DNA of 64,000 nt from Azadirachta indica (taxonomy: Eukaryota > Streptophyta > Magnoliopsida > Sapindales > Meliaceae), in the NCBI GenBank assembly GCA_022749755.1, contig CM040447.1, positions 13,744,087 to 13,808,086 on the forward strand. The letters are read 5' to 3'. Under the pieces are notes generated by a model. It did no database searches, was not told where the DNA came from, and was given only the letters and a program-made list of their open reading frames with translations. How positions within the stretch are numbered: the stretch's first letter is position 1; the number at the start of each line of letters is the position of its first letter. Shown here piece after piece: positions 1 to 14,109 of the stretch. The translations under genes and the position numbers were made by a program.

Positions 1-722
1 TATTATCCAAAAATCCAATAAAAGCTACATAGATAAAGAAAATATGGTTGAGAACTAGTTGCTGCAATATCAATGGAAGTGCTAGTGTAGACATTCAACA
101 GCATAGTTTTATTAACATATCAGTATTAATAACCATAGCAAAGAGCCACCCAAGAAAATTAATAAGATATTATATCTGGATGAGCAACAGCAACAAGGAC
201 TGTAATAACAGGAGTTGTTAGTCTAAAGGAGTCCAAGAACCACCCAAAGTTTGCAACTGTGCAAACTGTGAATCTCTGATGACTATCACCCAATATCTGA
301 ACCATAGCAGCTGTTGATGGCAGCAATTGTGCCACAAGGCAGGTTTGTCAATCCAGTAAATAAAAATGGGAGCTTGCATTACAGCCAGTTCAAAAAACTC
401 GAATCAAACAGACAGCTGGGGTGGTTAAATCACATTATAGAGTGTGTTCTTATCCAATATATGGAGCTCCAAAATGTCATGGCTTGGTAAATTTCTGTTC
501 TACATTTGTTTCAAACATATTTCTCAAATGTAAACACTTTTTAACTCTGAGCTATCCTAGAGAAGTTGGTTACTTGATTTTTAATCCAGAAAGGTAATGA
601 ATTAGTCATATGCCTACTATTGGTAACTCCGAAGTTTCCAATAAAATAATCTATTTATCAATGGCATATAAATTCCCCCATTAAAGATTAAATGAACTTG
701 CTAAAATGCAAAAGATACTTAC

Positions 723-3700
723 ATTCTCGGCAAATTTCTCAACAACCGCTAGCAGATAATTTCTGAATTTGGCTCTCATCATGACCGTTATTTCACTGAG
801 ATGCTCCCCAATGACCGCATTTCCACCATCAGCAATACGAGAAGACCACAACTTGAACTGACTTTCTATTTTGGGGCATAAGACATCCAACATCCTTTTC
901 ATGGAATTTAAAAGAATCCCAAGCTGAAAAGCAAAATTAAAATTCCATTTCTCTCTAGGAAATGTAAATACCAATTATGCAAAAACATGCAAAGTAGGAA
1001 TAGACGTTTACCTCATCTGGGACAAAATAGACATTTACATTTCGTTTCGCAATTTTCTGAACATATTTGAGCCCAAACACCTTGTTAGTGAGATTATCCT
1101 TCAATGGTGATAAAACATCAGCGTATTGTATATCCAGATCTTCAACAATTGCCCTTTCAACATCTGCAACAGCCTTTTGACACAGACAAACAGAATTAAA
1201 AGAGAACCACAAGCAAGCATTCTAGTATAGGTGAAACACTCGTAGCAAAAAGCAGATTAGGCATATTTTATCTGGAAAACCTGCAAACTCAAGAATAAAA
1301 ACAGAGACCTTCTAACAAAATCAAATGCCGTTTGATTGTGTACCAAATGATTATATTTCAACCATTATTAAGGTTTCCAGATTGTTCACTGACCCCTCTT
1401 ATAAAGAATAAAATGTTGCTTTTAATTTCATGAATAATGAAAATATATATAAGATTACTGGTATGACCTTATTTAAATTCCTTTGTCAAGTGAACACTGT
1501 GAGTAATTAGTGATTTTATATCGCTTTAATCATTCTATAAATAAGTTAAAATGACATTTTATTCTCTTAAGGAGATCAATGAAATTTTTCTTCACCAAAT
1601 TCACTTAAATAATACTGAAAACCAATGTGTGCTGAAGTGCTAAAGTTTGAGCTCTAAATTGACCATGCTATATCATGCACATCCCATGTCCCAACCACCA
1701 TTCAAAACTTAGCCCAGACGAGAAAAATTATCTTTCTCCAGTACCTATAAATCCCTCAATCTTTCTATGTTCACCAAGTTATAAACTTGGCCCTCATTGT
1801 CCAAGATGTAAAGACTACCGTTTAACAAAAATAATTTTAAACCATAATGCTAAGAAATGAAGCATCATATTTGAAACTCACATTCTCCAAGACAACAGCA
1901 TATTCCGGCCAGCGGCAAATAATAACTTCATATTCGTTCAGCATCTCTTTTAGCTGATTATACATATCATCAACGAAAGGAGTCGTCGAGTTTTGCATTC
2001 TAGCACCAGACCACTTTACCTGAAAGTAATCAGTTTCTCATAAATTGTCATAGAAAGATAAACACTCTTCATACTAAGTTGGACCTTTTCCTGAGTTCCT
2101 TTAGATTAATGCCTTGTCGTAGTAGAGTGTAAAATTATGCAAGTGTGTGAATGTATAATACATATGAATGAAACTATGCATTACCAACATAATTGATTTC
2201 AATTAGACCACCAACCACCTGACTGGTGCACATTGCAATAAATATTACATGAAAAAGTCCAAACAAGATGAAAAGATTATGAAACTGTAAGCAAAAATAG
2301 AAGCTTCACAGTCTTTCTCTTAAATTTCCATAATCAAGTAAGAAAAAGGAATCTGAATGTTCAAGGATAATTCCAAAAATCATCACAGATGTATATATAA
2401 ATATTGAGAATGATCACAAAAAGACAAAAATATATATACATCAATAGGCTCCTATTATTCAGTACACTGTTAAATTCACCATTAATCAGAAAATTTATAC
2501 CTTTTCTAGTTTGCATAAATCAAGAAAACCACGACGCTTGTCCTGAATCCAGCGAGTTATATACGAGTGGAACAACTCTTTTGCATCAATTCCACCTTTA
2601 ATATGACTGAAATATTATGATGTCAGTGAAGATCACAGAATAATAAACCAAACACGTTTAATCAACATGGACAAAAGAAAAGAAAATTTTATTACTTAAT
2701 ATTCCAGCTAGACAGATCCTGTTGAAAGTCTGCTGTTGCAATGACAAGTTCAGCAACAGGAGGTGAGAGTCCAGAAGGAGGACATGCAGCGAGGAATGCC
2801 TGCAATCTATTGCAGAGATCCACACTATATATGGATGCAGAAAGATTTGGAAGGTCGATGAAGCTGCACAGAAGAAGAATAGATTGATCAAATTATTACT
2901 TGAAAGAATAGCACAACTTTGTCTACAACTTAATGTAATCGTAAACCTCCTTAACTACTTTTCTTGATCACAAGTTTTTTGAATTTTCTAGGAGTTGAGA
3001 TAAATCTTCCAAACAGGAGGGAGGGTTAGGGGTGCCTTCCCTATCCAGACATTATAAATAGATAAATAAATCCTACAGCATAAGGTAAACAGATAGTATT
3101 TTACCTAGGGAGCAAATGCTGATTATGTATCTCTATGTCTGTGCAAATTTCAGATCTAACATTTAAAATTAGAGATTTCATCTTGTGATAATTAGTTGAA
3201 AGAACCAAGGGATCCATTAATGTGCCCTCATTCTTGCTCAAAATGAACTCGTCTGTTTCTGCCAAGTGCCTTCGTGACCTCTTCTTCACGGCAGCCTGTA
3301 TCACCATTGCACACTGTAAGAAGAACACCCAAGACTAAAAGGAACTATAAGCACAAAGAAGGTTTGCAATACCTGAAAATATCTGGTTAACTTCGACTGT
3401 GCCTCAGAACTTAATATATCATGCAGAAGATTGTAAAGCTTGACAGCAGGTGCCAAAGCAGGTGCTGCAAGTCCAGTGGGAGGCCCAAAAACATCCTTCA
3501 ATCCTGATAGTGATGATTCATCCAGTGACTTATAGTTCTCAAAAAGTAGGGCTAGTATCTGCTGGATTTGATCATCAACCTCTCCTACGATGCGATTCTG
3601 AATGACATTCACGGATCACTAACAGAATTAAATTCCAAGAAATGCACTATCTCAGCTATATACTCTTTAAGTTTAAAAGATGACCATTGAAAAGTAAAGA

Positions 3701-6700
3701 AAATATGCGTCACATATATTTTTATAGAAACACTGAAACATTACTGGCCCAATGTTTTGAATCTTGTGTCTCGGAAAATGATCTCACAAGCAGTGAAAAG
3801 ATGTAAATTGAAGGCATAATCACTCCAAAAAGGGATGCATAGCAAGTTATGATTCCAATCAACAGAAGCTTCCAACACTTAAAGTCAACATACTTCATGC
3901 CAAAACAATTACCACTGCAAACTTCTGTGTGAAGAATTTTACCATACCTCTTGATGGCTTAACACTTTCTTGCTGTTTCCTTTCATGAGTACAGGTGAAA
4001 GCAAGTCATATACCAGCACAAGACAGTCACGGGTGGGTGTGGCCACATCCATGACATAAGATAGGTATCTGCAAGTAGCATAGAATATTACACAGCACAA
4101 TATCAATTAAAAATTCTCTTTTGATGAATGGTTCAACACATAAGTCTCTCCATTCTGCCTTATGCCATACCTTAAGTTGGTGTATGCATCTGATACTCCA
4201 TAATATGATGCAAAGTTATCCAATAACCACTTCCACGGGCCAGTTATTAACAAATTTCTTTGCTGAAAATGTTGAGCTTTCATTGCAACTTCTAACACCA
4301 GGTCATATGCCACAGTTTCTGCAACACAGCCGCACTAGAAACAGAAAATGACTGAGGTTACTTTTACGAACTAGATAATCCCATTCCCACTACCGCTTTA
4401 TATATAAATTCTATACTAAATTTTGGAGGATGCAATTACACCATACCTTAAGATTATTATCATCAACTTCACTGGTTGAATAGTTTATATATAGTTGGAC
4501 TCTGCCAACAAGTTCATGCTCAGGTTCATGATATATGGGCCACCAACGAAGCTTTTCGCTCTGCATTCAACCAATCTTTAAGCCTTCAGGAAGAGCTGTC
4601 TTGTTTCCAAAACCTCAGAGACAAAACAGAATCCTAGAAACCTTACCGGGTCATCAGCAATAGCAGCAACTTGAGCTAGAACACGACCATAACGTTCTCC
4701 CTTGGAACCTAGAACCTCCACAATCAAATCATCACCAACACTGTCTGGAAAGCTGTGTTGCAGTAAGTCATAAAAACAGGTAAGGACATTTGACAGGCAA
4801 CAAAACAAGAGGGAGAACAGCCTTCAGAGAAAAAGACTACATACAAAACATGGGTTTCACCAGAGCCTGGTTGCAGTCGAATTGCATCTTCTTCGGATAT
4901 ACTTTTCAATCTCAACAAGCAAGAATAAGTTTCTGCTAACAACAGATAATCAGCTTTAAGTAAGGAAATACAAAGAAGGAGGTAAAGCATCAAGAAATAA
5001 TAAACTGGAAAACAGCTACTCATGATGCCTCTATGTGATCAATCTTAGACTGGAGTTCTTCCAGACGCCTATATAACCCTGAAGGATAAGGCAAAAGCCA
5101 ACCAAGGTCAAGTATAACGATGACTAGGAATTAAGGCCGGCTGGATTTTGTAGCTACCATCCATTCTAAATAATTCTTGAAGGCTACAACTGATAGTTTG
5201 AGCTTGTCCCAAGTGAACTTCAGGTGAAATGGAGCAACTTGGGAGACAATGGCAGCTCATACAACACAATGGATGAGTACATTTTTTGAACACTTAAAAG
5301 TAGAATCTAAGAATACTAAGTTCCAAATTTTACAGAGATATTGCATACCTTGCACCGTTTCATATGATGATGAACTTTTACGCATTGTAGTGACCCTGTT
5401 CCTCAAAACCTTGGAAACCTCTTTTACATACTGGGTACTTGCATGCACATATGCTAAACTTTGTTGTGAAAACGAACCGTTTGCAGGAATATTAGGAGTT
5501 ACCCGAACTTTCCTTATTTCTTGCCAACCAGAGTTCAGCATTGAATTCAGATTGGAGCAATGTTGACGAATCAATTCTACCTTTACCTTAGATGGCTTCA
5601 AAGATGAAAAACTGCAGCCAGGAGGTGCATCTAAACCTATTTTCACCTTACGCACTTTGCAGTGACCACAATGTTAAACAAATTTTAGCAGCCTATATAT
5701 GGGAAAAAAATCATGAGATTACAACTAAATGCTTAGGAAAAGATAAGCCTACCTTGCACTTTCATTTTACCATAAGTCTTCTTAGATTTTAGAGCAGCTC
5801 CCTCACTAACTAACTGTGCAGACTGTTTTGCCATTAGTTCTTCTTCAGATTGCAATAACACTTGCCGCAAACTGTGATGTTAAGAGGCATGAATCATGAT
5901 TAGAAATGGTCATTTCATTGGCAAATACAAAAACATATTCAACATAACTTACCACTAAATGATACCAGCATTTGCACGCATTCAAGTGAAAATTGGAATA
6001 ACGATTAAATTCCTATAATTTTGTTCACTATAGATTAACTTTCAACAATCTAGTATCAACACCTCCATCTCCTAAATGCAACAGAGAATCTACCTAAGAT
6101 AGCAAAGCTTGCAGCCAATATCTGTATATTGGGTCAATCCAGATAACTGTTGGCTGATCCCTGTGAAGAAATGTAATGCAAACAAATAGTTCTTATTTCT
6201 CTGTTCATATGTAGTTAGAAGGCAGAAACTCCCAAGAGAAGTCCTACCATCTGGCTATTATCCTTCTTCTATATGTTCATGGTTTCATTTTCACCAAAAT
6301 TTACTTCTTGCTGCCTATGAATAAAACTATGCATGGTATCTTCATGATTCTTCCAGAAGCAAAGAAATGACGTTTTTGGAAATTAAATAACTATGTAGTT
6401 CCATCATCTGAGCACTAGTCTATATTTCTAAAGTTATCCTGGAATAGTTCATACAAGAATATTTAAATGTGAAAACAGATTAGAAGAGACACAAACAATA
6501 GGAAGCCTGACTCACCCAAATGCATCTCGCAATAGTGCACATTCATTATTCAAGAAGTAGGGAGCTTGTTCCTCACAACCCTTCGCCCATGAGTTAAGAC
6601 AGAGACGAACACATGCATCATAAGACAGCACAGCACACCAAGGACCTAATCCACTGAATCCAATCCACAAAGAAAGAAAAGAATAAGCAAAGTAACAACT

Positions 6701-8807
6701 ATGGCACACTTGACAGAATTTAGGTAGTAAAAAGGTCCATCACAAGCATTAGAATCAAGAGCCAATGATGACCCTGTCAATAGTTCAGTTATTTGACAAA
6801 CCTTGCATGAAAAGTGGGGAGGCGAGCAGATAAGGATCTTGCACACACATCATCTGCCATGCCAGCTGCAGTCCTGCAACACACAATAAGTTTAATCACA
6901 GTATTCCACTCATCAGAAAATAAAGACAACAAGCAATTACACACATGCAAGCAGATACACACACAAGAACACAACCTGTTAGATAAGCCGGGAATCTTGT
7001 AGCTGGTACAGTCTTGGCCAAGGGTATCGGAGGGAACACTTCCTGTTGCTTTTGAAAGGCAAGGTGCACCATGAGCCTTAAAAACAGAACTTTGCTCAAA
7101 CACCCGCTCAATTTCTGAACCCAAACTAACAAAGGGAGGTGCACTGGGAATATCACCATTTGAAAATTTCTTTTGCTGTCCTTTGTTGTCAGAATCCTGA
7201 AACAAGTAGTTTTCCAGATGAGAAGAGTATGAGAGCATAACAAAATAATAGATTTTGACCTTATTTCATTTTGATATCCTAAAGATAACATACACTGATA
7301 AAAGTTTTAAAAATATATTATAAAAGCAGTCATTGTACAAGATAAAAAAAATTAGCCAACTCTCCGCTTCTTCAGTCTAGTCACCATTTCTGTTTCATAG
7401 AAAGGTTAAGATAATGATTGGGTCGAGAACCCAACCACAGATCTAAGGTACTACATGGTGTCTTATAAGTGTACAAGGAGTTAGATGGATCTTAGCAAAC
7501 ACACACATACACCCTAAGAGATCTTTATCTTTCTATCATGCATCAGAAGCACCAAAATGTGTCGACAAGAACGCCTTGCTCCTGTAAAGCATGTGTTGGT
7601 ACATAATTTCCAGTAGGCACTCTCTTAAACCTAGCTTATAATGTCTATATATGCTCTGTCAGAAAGATATCTAAAATGAATATATGACTTCAAACATATT
7701 GGGTTGTAGAACACTAGAATGAGTCATGAAATGTGTAGCTGGATTCATATATTATGGCAACAGATATATATATGCCAAGTTTGGACAGATAGCATCACCA
7801 CGTCTCCAATATGCCTAGGTCCTATTTCACTTTACCTTCCTTTCTTTCACCATAAGTTCCAAGATAATGTTGAAATATTATTGATAACTGCACATTAAAA
7901 TTGTACCGATTTTTACAAGCATAAGAAATGACTGCAGCTGGCGTGCACCTTCAAGTGGCTAAACCAAATCAATAGTAAATTATAGAAGAACAACCAATGG
8001 AAACTTAAAAAAAAAAGGTATAGTCTCTTGAAACAGGATCAGTTTCTGACCATAGACTGCTTATGACTGTAGCACCAATCATTGATCAGAGCATACATGC
8101 CACTAGCATTTGTGTATGACTGTTAAGAATAAGAAACCTGTTTAGCTGTTGTTTCAAAGTTTGGCCGTGAAGTGACACAAGAATAGTTATCTGCAGCATA
8201 TGTTCCTCTCAGAGAAGCACAGCCATTGTTGCTCCCAGAATGAGTAAAAGAGACTTCAGTGCTAGTAGCTGAATATGGTAATTCTACTTCTGCAGTGCCA
8301 TAGTTGTGCATTGTTTTGGCATACATAGGAGCTGCACCATTGCCAATCTCGTCATCTTGTGGAGAAGACTTAACTGAGTACTTCCCACCACAGCCCTCAT
8401 CATCTGAATCAGGCGATATGTCCATGTCTGACCCAGAGCCACTATCATTGCCACTAAACTGTACTGTTTGTGACAATGGAACTACACCCGATGACAAATT
8501 TCCATTTTGAAATTTAAATGCATTTGGCAATCCAATGTCCCGTCCACCATTTCTCAAATTAGTAAAATTGTCATGCTTTGGCCTCTGAATTAAAATAGAA
8601 CTAAATATATCTTTCTTGGCACCACCCTTCTAGCACAAAGTCATAAAAAATATTATCAATTCCATCCAGCAACTAACTCTACACCCTAAAATCTGAAACC
8701 TACAACATATGACACTAAAAAAAAAAAAAGAAAAATATAAAAATTCAACATCGGCTTACCTGTCGAACCCATTTAAGAGCATTACTATCAAGACCTTCCG
8801 TGAACAT
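723..8807 (-). CDS. Large conserved plant protein of unknown function, 3' end beyond the window
   Basis: Nineteen coding exons join in frame (1045 codons): 8807-8760, 8584-8138, 7196-6976, 6873-6802, 6653-6516, 5871-5753, 5654-5349, 4932-4845, 4752-4647, 4560-4447, 4334-4171, 4068-3948, 3597-3373, 3295-3105, 2863-2696, 2606-2501, 2019-1882, 1173-1012, 923-723. The ATG at 8807 begins MFTEGLDSNALKWVRQ. Residues about 17-165 are Ser/Asp-rich and look disordered; the rest is mostly helical. Residues about 478-553 (from FFPDSVGDDLIVEV to LVGRVQLYINYS) resemble the beta strands of a C2-like fold, followed by a helical segment (AYDLVLEVAMKAQHFQQRN). From memory this is the family of Arabidopsis AT4G24610 and AT5G65440, which has no established role; some records carry a misleading 'pesticidal crystal protein' label that nothing here supports. 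The last exon shown ends VVEKFAEN at a GTAAGT donor, and the family continues further, so the gene is cut by the left edge. A NAGNAG acceptor and a second tandem acceptor are reported as findings. Confidence 0.88.
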
Positions 8808-9760
8808 TGTTTAAAGCTTTTTCACCTAAACCAACAGTCAAGAGAGAAAAGCTTACTACTAGAAAGATAGAAAAAGAAAATGTAAAACAGAAAACCCACT
8901 TCAATTGATGCTTAATAAATACTTTGTTTGATTGATAACTGAGCTATTAAAGGCAGATGATTTAAAAACTGAATCTTATAATACGCCATGTATGAAATTC
9001 GCAATAAGAATACCAAAATATTTTCCCTTCAAATTTCTCAGCCCCAGAAATAAATAAACTTTAACACGCATGAAAGTCAACACCAAAAACATACAGAGTG
9101 AATGTTAATACCACAACCGACTTTTTGGCTGTCAAAAATAAATAAGCAACATTCTGTCAAATAGGCTTTTGAATCATAGAAGGACCATCGTGAAAACATA
9201 AAAAATCTTCCAATGATGCATCACGCTAAAAGCAGCTAACTTTAGATTTTGTCGTCTTCTTCTTCTCTTGAGATTTCCCAGCAACCAAACACAAAATAAG
9301 AAACAAATTTAGAATTAAACTCAATCCGTAAAGTTACTGATCTTGCATCGAATACTCATAGTAAGAGGATCTAACATCAATAATAAAAAGTGACAAACTA
9401 TAAAAGAGAGCGAAAAAACAATCAAACAATGAAAATAATCACATAATATAATCGTGAAATTCAGTTTCAAAACACTCAAAAATCAAATTGTGAGTTCTGA
9501 AACAGAACTAAACTGACACAAAAACGAAAGGTTTAAAATATCACACACCATCTCAAAATTCACTCGCCCACAGTAAACCCACATTGAGTATACATTAGAA
9601 AAAAATCTACATTATTTACAGAAAAATTTAAAAAAAAAAAGAAGAAAAAACAGAGAACAAGCAATGAACTACTCACAGTGTTGGAAATGAAAAATAAAAA
9701 GCGAAAACAACAGAGAAAGACAGAAAGTAGAAGACGAAGAGAGAGTCGTCAAATTTAGTG
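8808..9760 (-). other. 5' leader of the gene at 723-8807, with a probable leader intron
   Basis: This stretch has no open frame of note. On the minus strand a good donor (CACT then GTGAGT) lies at 9676-9671, and a TTTAG acceptor lies at 8827-8826, just before the start codon. This suggests a short non-coding first exon (roughly 9760-9677), an ~850-bp leader intron, and a second leader piece of 18 bases before the ATG. The exact transcription start cannot be seen. Confidence 0.5.
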
Positions 9761-9975
9761 GGTATTTTATTATTGGCTTCTCAGTATATAAAGCTTTCCT
9801 TTTTTTCACTGTTTAACCATTTCAATGCTTTACAAGAATTCAATCTTTTTTGAAGGCGAAAAAAAGTACAAAATTAAAAAATAATTATGGAATTAGAGAG
9901 AGAGAAAAATATTTAAACGTAGAAAATCACAGAGGATATAGGGGAACTAACGGAGACTGGTGATTAACGTGAAGT

Positions 9976-9985
9976 TGACGTGGCA
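9976..9985. promoter_or_regulatory. ACGT-core (bZIP-type) motif TGACGTGGCA upstream of the gene at 723-8807
   Basis: The ten bases TGACGTGGCA contain an ACGT core in G-box/C-box hybrid context, a known class of plant bZIP binding site. It lies roughly 200-300 bp upstream of the inferred start of the leftmost gene. The motif is directly visible; its use is inference. Confidence 0.35.
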
Positions 9986-12416
9986 GGTGAAGAGGCGCTC
10001 TTTTGTAACGGTCGAGTGTCGTTGTTCGCAGTTCAGTTCTTGTTCTTTTTCTCGTCAATGTAGTTTGTTTTGCGGTTTTCGTGTCCTGTTTTTCGGTCGG
10101 TAAGACATAAAATTGGTGCTGCTTTTGGATGATGCTCCTACAAGTCGAGTATACAGAGAATTGGTGCTGGTACGGGTGAGAATAAAATGGTTTTCAGTCC
10201 CTTTGCTCACTGGGTCTGTGCTGTAATCCTATGAGCGCATTTTCAGAACAAAGAAAAGAAAGTAGGTCAGGATCCTTACCAACGAAGAAAGTGAAATTTA
10301 ATCAATTAATTAATTTTTTTTTAGTAATTAATATTTTGTTGACTAGATGCTACAAAGAAAAAAAAAAAAAAGAAAGAATCTACTAAATTTTGTGTATGGA
10401 AAACAAATAAAATGTTATAATTAATGTAATAGATTTAGTGTGGAAATTAACACCAAAGTTGCTGAGTATAGTTGTCACATTTTACACAGTAAATAACTTG
10501 TACGACACTTCCCAATGCTACATTTTAAAGTCTTTTCAATATTCTCTCACACAAATATCTAGTTTTAACTACTTAATCTCATCAGAAGAACGATTTCCCT
10601 TCTCCACTAGTTTGTGCAAAATTGAACGAAATTTTTATTTGTTCAATATTTATAAGTTCTTGATAAAATAAAAGATATGATATTATTTAACTAAATATAT
10701 ACATTTAGTTAATTTTTGGTACACACATCGTAAACTTAAATTAACATCATAACAAAAAAGTAATAATTTACATTCTTTATAACATATAAATATATAATAA
10801 TACAATTTTTTTTTTCAAAGATTTTGATATAACATTTTTTTTTGTTAAAAAAATTTTAAATAAAAATGAGAAATTTAATTCACGAAATACTAAATTTTTA
10901 TCTTCAAATTTGAAATAATTTAGGAACGACTAATATATACTAAACTATTCAAGTTACATGAAATGAAATATATTACACATAATTTTGATCTCTTTACACA
11001 CAACATTATTCTTTTGATTATTATCATTTCCACTTGACCATTGCTTTAGTACAAATTATAACTTACATTTTCTTATTTTCCTTTTATCAATAACACTAAA
11101 AATTTAGAAATATGGGGAGCTAGCATACGGAATAGAATTAGAATGTGCAGTTGAGTGACATATATATGATATGATCAAGCATTATTAGCTTTAGTTTAAT
11201 TAGCTTAGCTGGTTTCCACAGTGAGTGATTGGCAAAGCAATTTGGCACCGCCGTATGGGTCAAAAAAGTCTTTAAACCCTTTACACGCCGACCTTACTAT
11301 ATTAATATTCTCGGCTTTTTCTTCTTTTATTTTCTTATTGCATCTGGATCTTGATTTCCTTTGGATATTATATCAAAATATTTATGGTAGACTTTAGGAG
11401 AAGACAAGTATCAACTGGAAGGGAAATTCAAAAAATAAATAAATATATTTTACCGAAATATTGACCTTTTAGTCACTCATTGGTAATAATCAATTTATAT
11501 TATATTTAAAGTAACTACCAGATTTCTCTCTTTTTTTTTTTCATGTAAAAAGGAAGGAATTTAAGTTTCTGTAATTTTTTTCTCGCGAAAATGAAGGGTT
11601 TGAGTTCTTATGGTTGCGTTTAGGATGGCTTCATTAAGTTAAATTTCGTCTGACTTGAATGAAGACTTATATAAATAATATTATACTTGCACTTATCCTG
11701 AATTTCGATATATTTTTATCAAAGTTTATATTCATGAAATTGTAGTAGGGGAATTTGCCTGTTGTGAACGTGAACGTGAACGTGAACGTGGGTACCAGTG
11801 AAACTAAAGAGGTTACAACAAAGGATTCAATGATACACTTAGAGGTGAAATAAGCCTACATGCCAAAAGAACATGATCTGAAGAAATACTGCTAGGTTAT
11901 ACAATCCACGAATTATGAGAATTTATTAGTGAAGAAAGCGCGATAATAACGACCCCATTATCCCCTAAACTCTTGAGGAGAAGATTCTTTAACTCCCTAA
12001 TTATTGTGGCTTTCTAAGAGCGATTATAACAAGCAAACAAAAGGAAACATATATATACACAACACTTTTTATTATTGTTATACTGTTAAAATGTTTTCTC
12101 GCAAATTTTACTACAAGAAAACCATACAATGATTTCTTATTTAAGTTGAAAATCGACACTCTTGATCCTTATTTATTTTGTAGAAAAACCGCGAGAGCAA
12201 AAGAACAACTCGTTGTATATAAAAGGAAAAAATGGGTATCAACAGAAATTATAAATTTTATTTAATACTGTTATTGATTCGCGCAAATACGACCTCGAAA
12301 TCGGATCCATCAACAATAATGAATTTAGTTGTCAATTTTCACACACTTGACTCATTGAATATAACATGCATATTTTATTTCAATCTTACTACTAGTTGAA
12401 TTCTTAGTTTCACACC

Positions 12417-12444
12417 TGCCAGCTAGCTAGCTAGCTAGCTGGCA
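12417..12444. repeat. 28-bp perfect palindrome built on AGCT repeats
   Basis: Five AGCT units flanked by TGCC and GGCA form a perfect 28-bp palindrome. It can form a cruciform or hairpin. It probably arose by slippage of the self-complementary AGCT unit. Confidence 0.9.
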
Positions 12445-12600
12445 TTGTTTACATTACGCGTTAATAAATTAAAAGGAATTGATTAATAATTTAATAATAT
12501 TCCTCAATGTAGAAATTTGTCTACATCTAGTATTTATTTTTCTCATTTTAATTATTTGCTACATGTGGGAGCTACGGTATAAAATTGATTACCATATAAA

Positions 12601-12648
12601 AATAATAATAATAATAATAAATAATAATAATAATAATAATAATAATAG
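12601..12648. repeat. AAT/ATA trinucleotide microsatellite
   Basis: About fifteen AAT-type units run here with one interruption (AAATAAT). The apparent 63-aa frame across it, rich in Ile and Asn, is a product of the repeat and not a gene. Confidence 0.9.
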
Positions 12649-12867
12649 AAAAATGAACCACAGCCTTTAATTTAATTGATTTTGGATGTAGGGGTGGGTT
12701 TTAGTTTCAAGTATTAAAACGAAGAATTGACAAAAGGAGTAACATTGAACACATGCTTGGATTTCTGAAACAGTTGGATTTCATGGTCTGGACAACATCA
12801 GTCAATATAGATGTTATAAATTATAACATTGACATGTGACATACATTCATGCATCTTTGTTCATATT

Positions 12868-13315
12868 TGTTTGTCAATGTTTTGTAGCGTTAGATTTATA
12901 CAGTAACAATTTGAATTCTTCTTATTTTTTTTGTAAGAAAAAATAATTTTTAATATTTTTTTTTTACAAAAATTCTTCTTATTATTGAATGTACATGAAT
13001 AAAATGCAATATATATATATATATAAGTGCTAATTTTCTTATTTTAATAATATTAAGAGTTCTGACAAAATTCAACTGGATTCTAATAGAATTCTAATAT
13101 ATTTCAAATTAGAATTATAAATTCAAGTTGATTTCTCATTCTCATAAAAATCCTGATAGAGTACGATTTTTCTCAACGATATTAGTTGAATCCTTCTTAG
13201 TAGACACAATTTGACCACAGCTTATTTTCGGCTGAATTGATCAGACCTCATCTGGACTGAACAAATTTTTGGGCTTATTGACCCTTTGGACTTCAGGCCA
13301 TTCTCTCAAATATTA
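12868..13315. repeat. Left copy of a ~450-bp direct repeat (possible old LTR)
   Basis: This segment matches 17158-17645 in the same orientation, with scattered substitutions and small indels. Shared landmarks include TTGTAGC near the left end, an (AT)n tract, GTACGATTT against GTTACGATTT, GATATTAGTTGAATCCTT, GGGCTTATTG and CTTCAGGCCATTCT. Both copies may begin with TG. I could not find a clear CA end, primer-binding site or polypurine tract, so LTR identity is a guess; a simple segmental duplication is possible. Confidence 0.6.
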
Positions 13316-14109
13316 AACCCCTCAGTTTTCAATAATACTAGCCCTTTTACTAGAAACTTTATTTAAAAATAATCCACAAATTTGAACCTTGACATCCAAT
13401 AACAATTTCTTCTCTTTATTGTAGATAATCTCTCTTTGCTTTTGACCCCTTTTTATAATTGATTTCTTGAGGTAATGGTCAAATCAATTATTTGTAATGG
13501 AAATTGTTTTTATGACTTCCGTGTAGGGATAATGAGCAATTATTTTTTTTCATTAATTGCTCTCTTATATATATTTTCTTTCATGTCTAATGATCTATAC
13601 AAATTTCTGGATTGGGTCTTACACTTAAATTTAGTTAAAATTTCCCAACATATATAGCCTCCCAATTTCTCATAACAATTACTCATCAATTATTACTTAA
13701 AACTTGAACTTTTAAAGGCTTTAATTTGTTGTTATCAAGCGTATTACCTCATATTTGTAGAAGAAGAATAGCATTTAACCAGCTTTGTAGAACATACACG
13801 TATTCAGCTAACCTCTTAAAGTGTAAGTGTGCTCATCTCAGCTTTTAAAATAATGTTTAGCTGAGCTCTTTTTTCTAAACAATAGAATATCCACTCATGT
13901 CGCTTCTTTTTAAATAGTAGAATATGGGCTTAATTATTTTCCTGAATAATAGAACATCGTTAGCTTGAGATCAGATATTCCTTTTACAACTTTATTTAGA
14001 GAAATCTGCAGTAAAGACGATTGTTGCATGGCCTAAGATCAGGTCTTCTTTCACAACATCTTAAGTAAGAAAGATTATCGTATGGCTTGAGATCAAGTCT
14101 TCTTACAAC

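Larger units (their letters stand above)
9986..12867. other. Gene-free AT-rich spacer
   Basis: I see no gene here. Reading frames are short and of biased composition. Visible structure is limited to poly-A/T runs, a four-copy GTGAAC microsatellite (about 11764-11790), a 28-bp perfect palindrome (12417-12444) and an AAT microsatellite (12601-12648). Confidence 0.6.

Noticed and set aside
1..722. Search for the last exon of the leftmost gene
   Set aside because: No segment here matches the expected continuation or has matching splice sites; it reads as intron, so the exon must lie to the left of the window.
5249..5566. Plus-strand frame of 105 codons
   Set aside because: Antisense shadow of a real coding exon (5654-5349) of the minus-strand gene.
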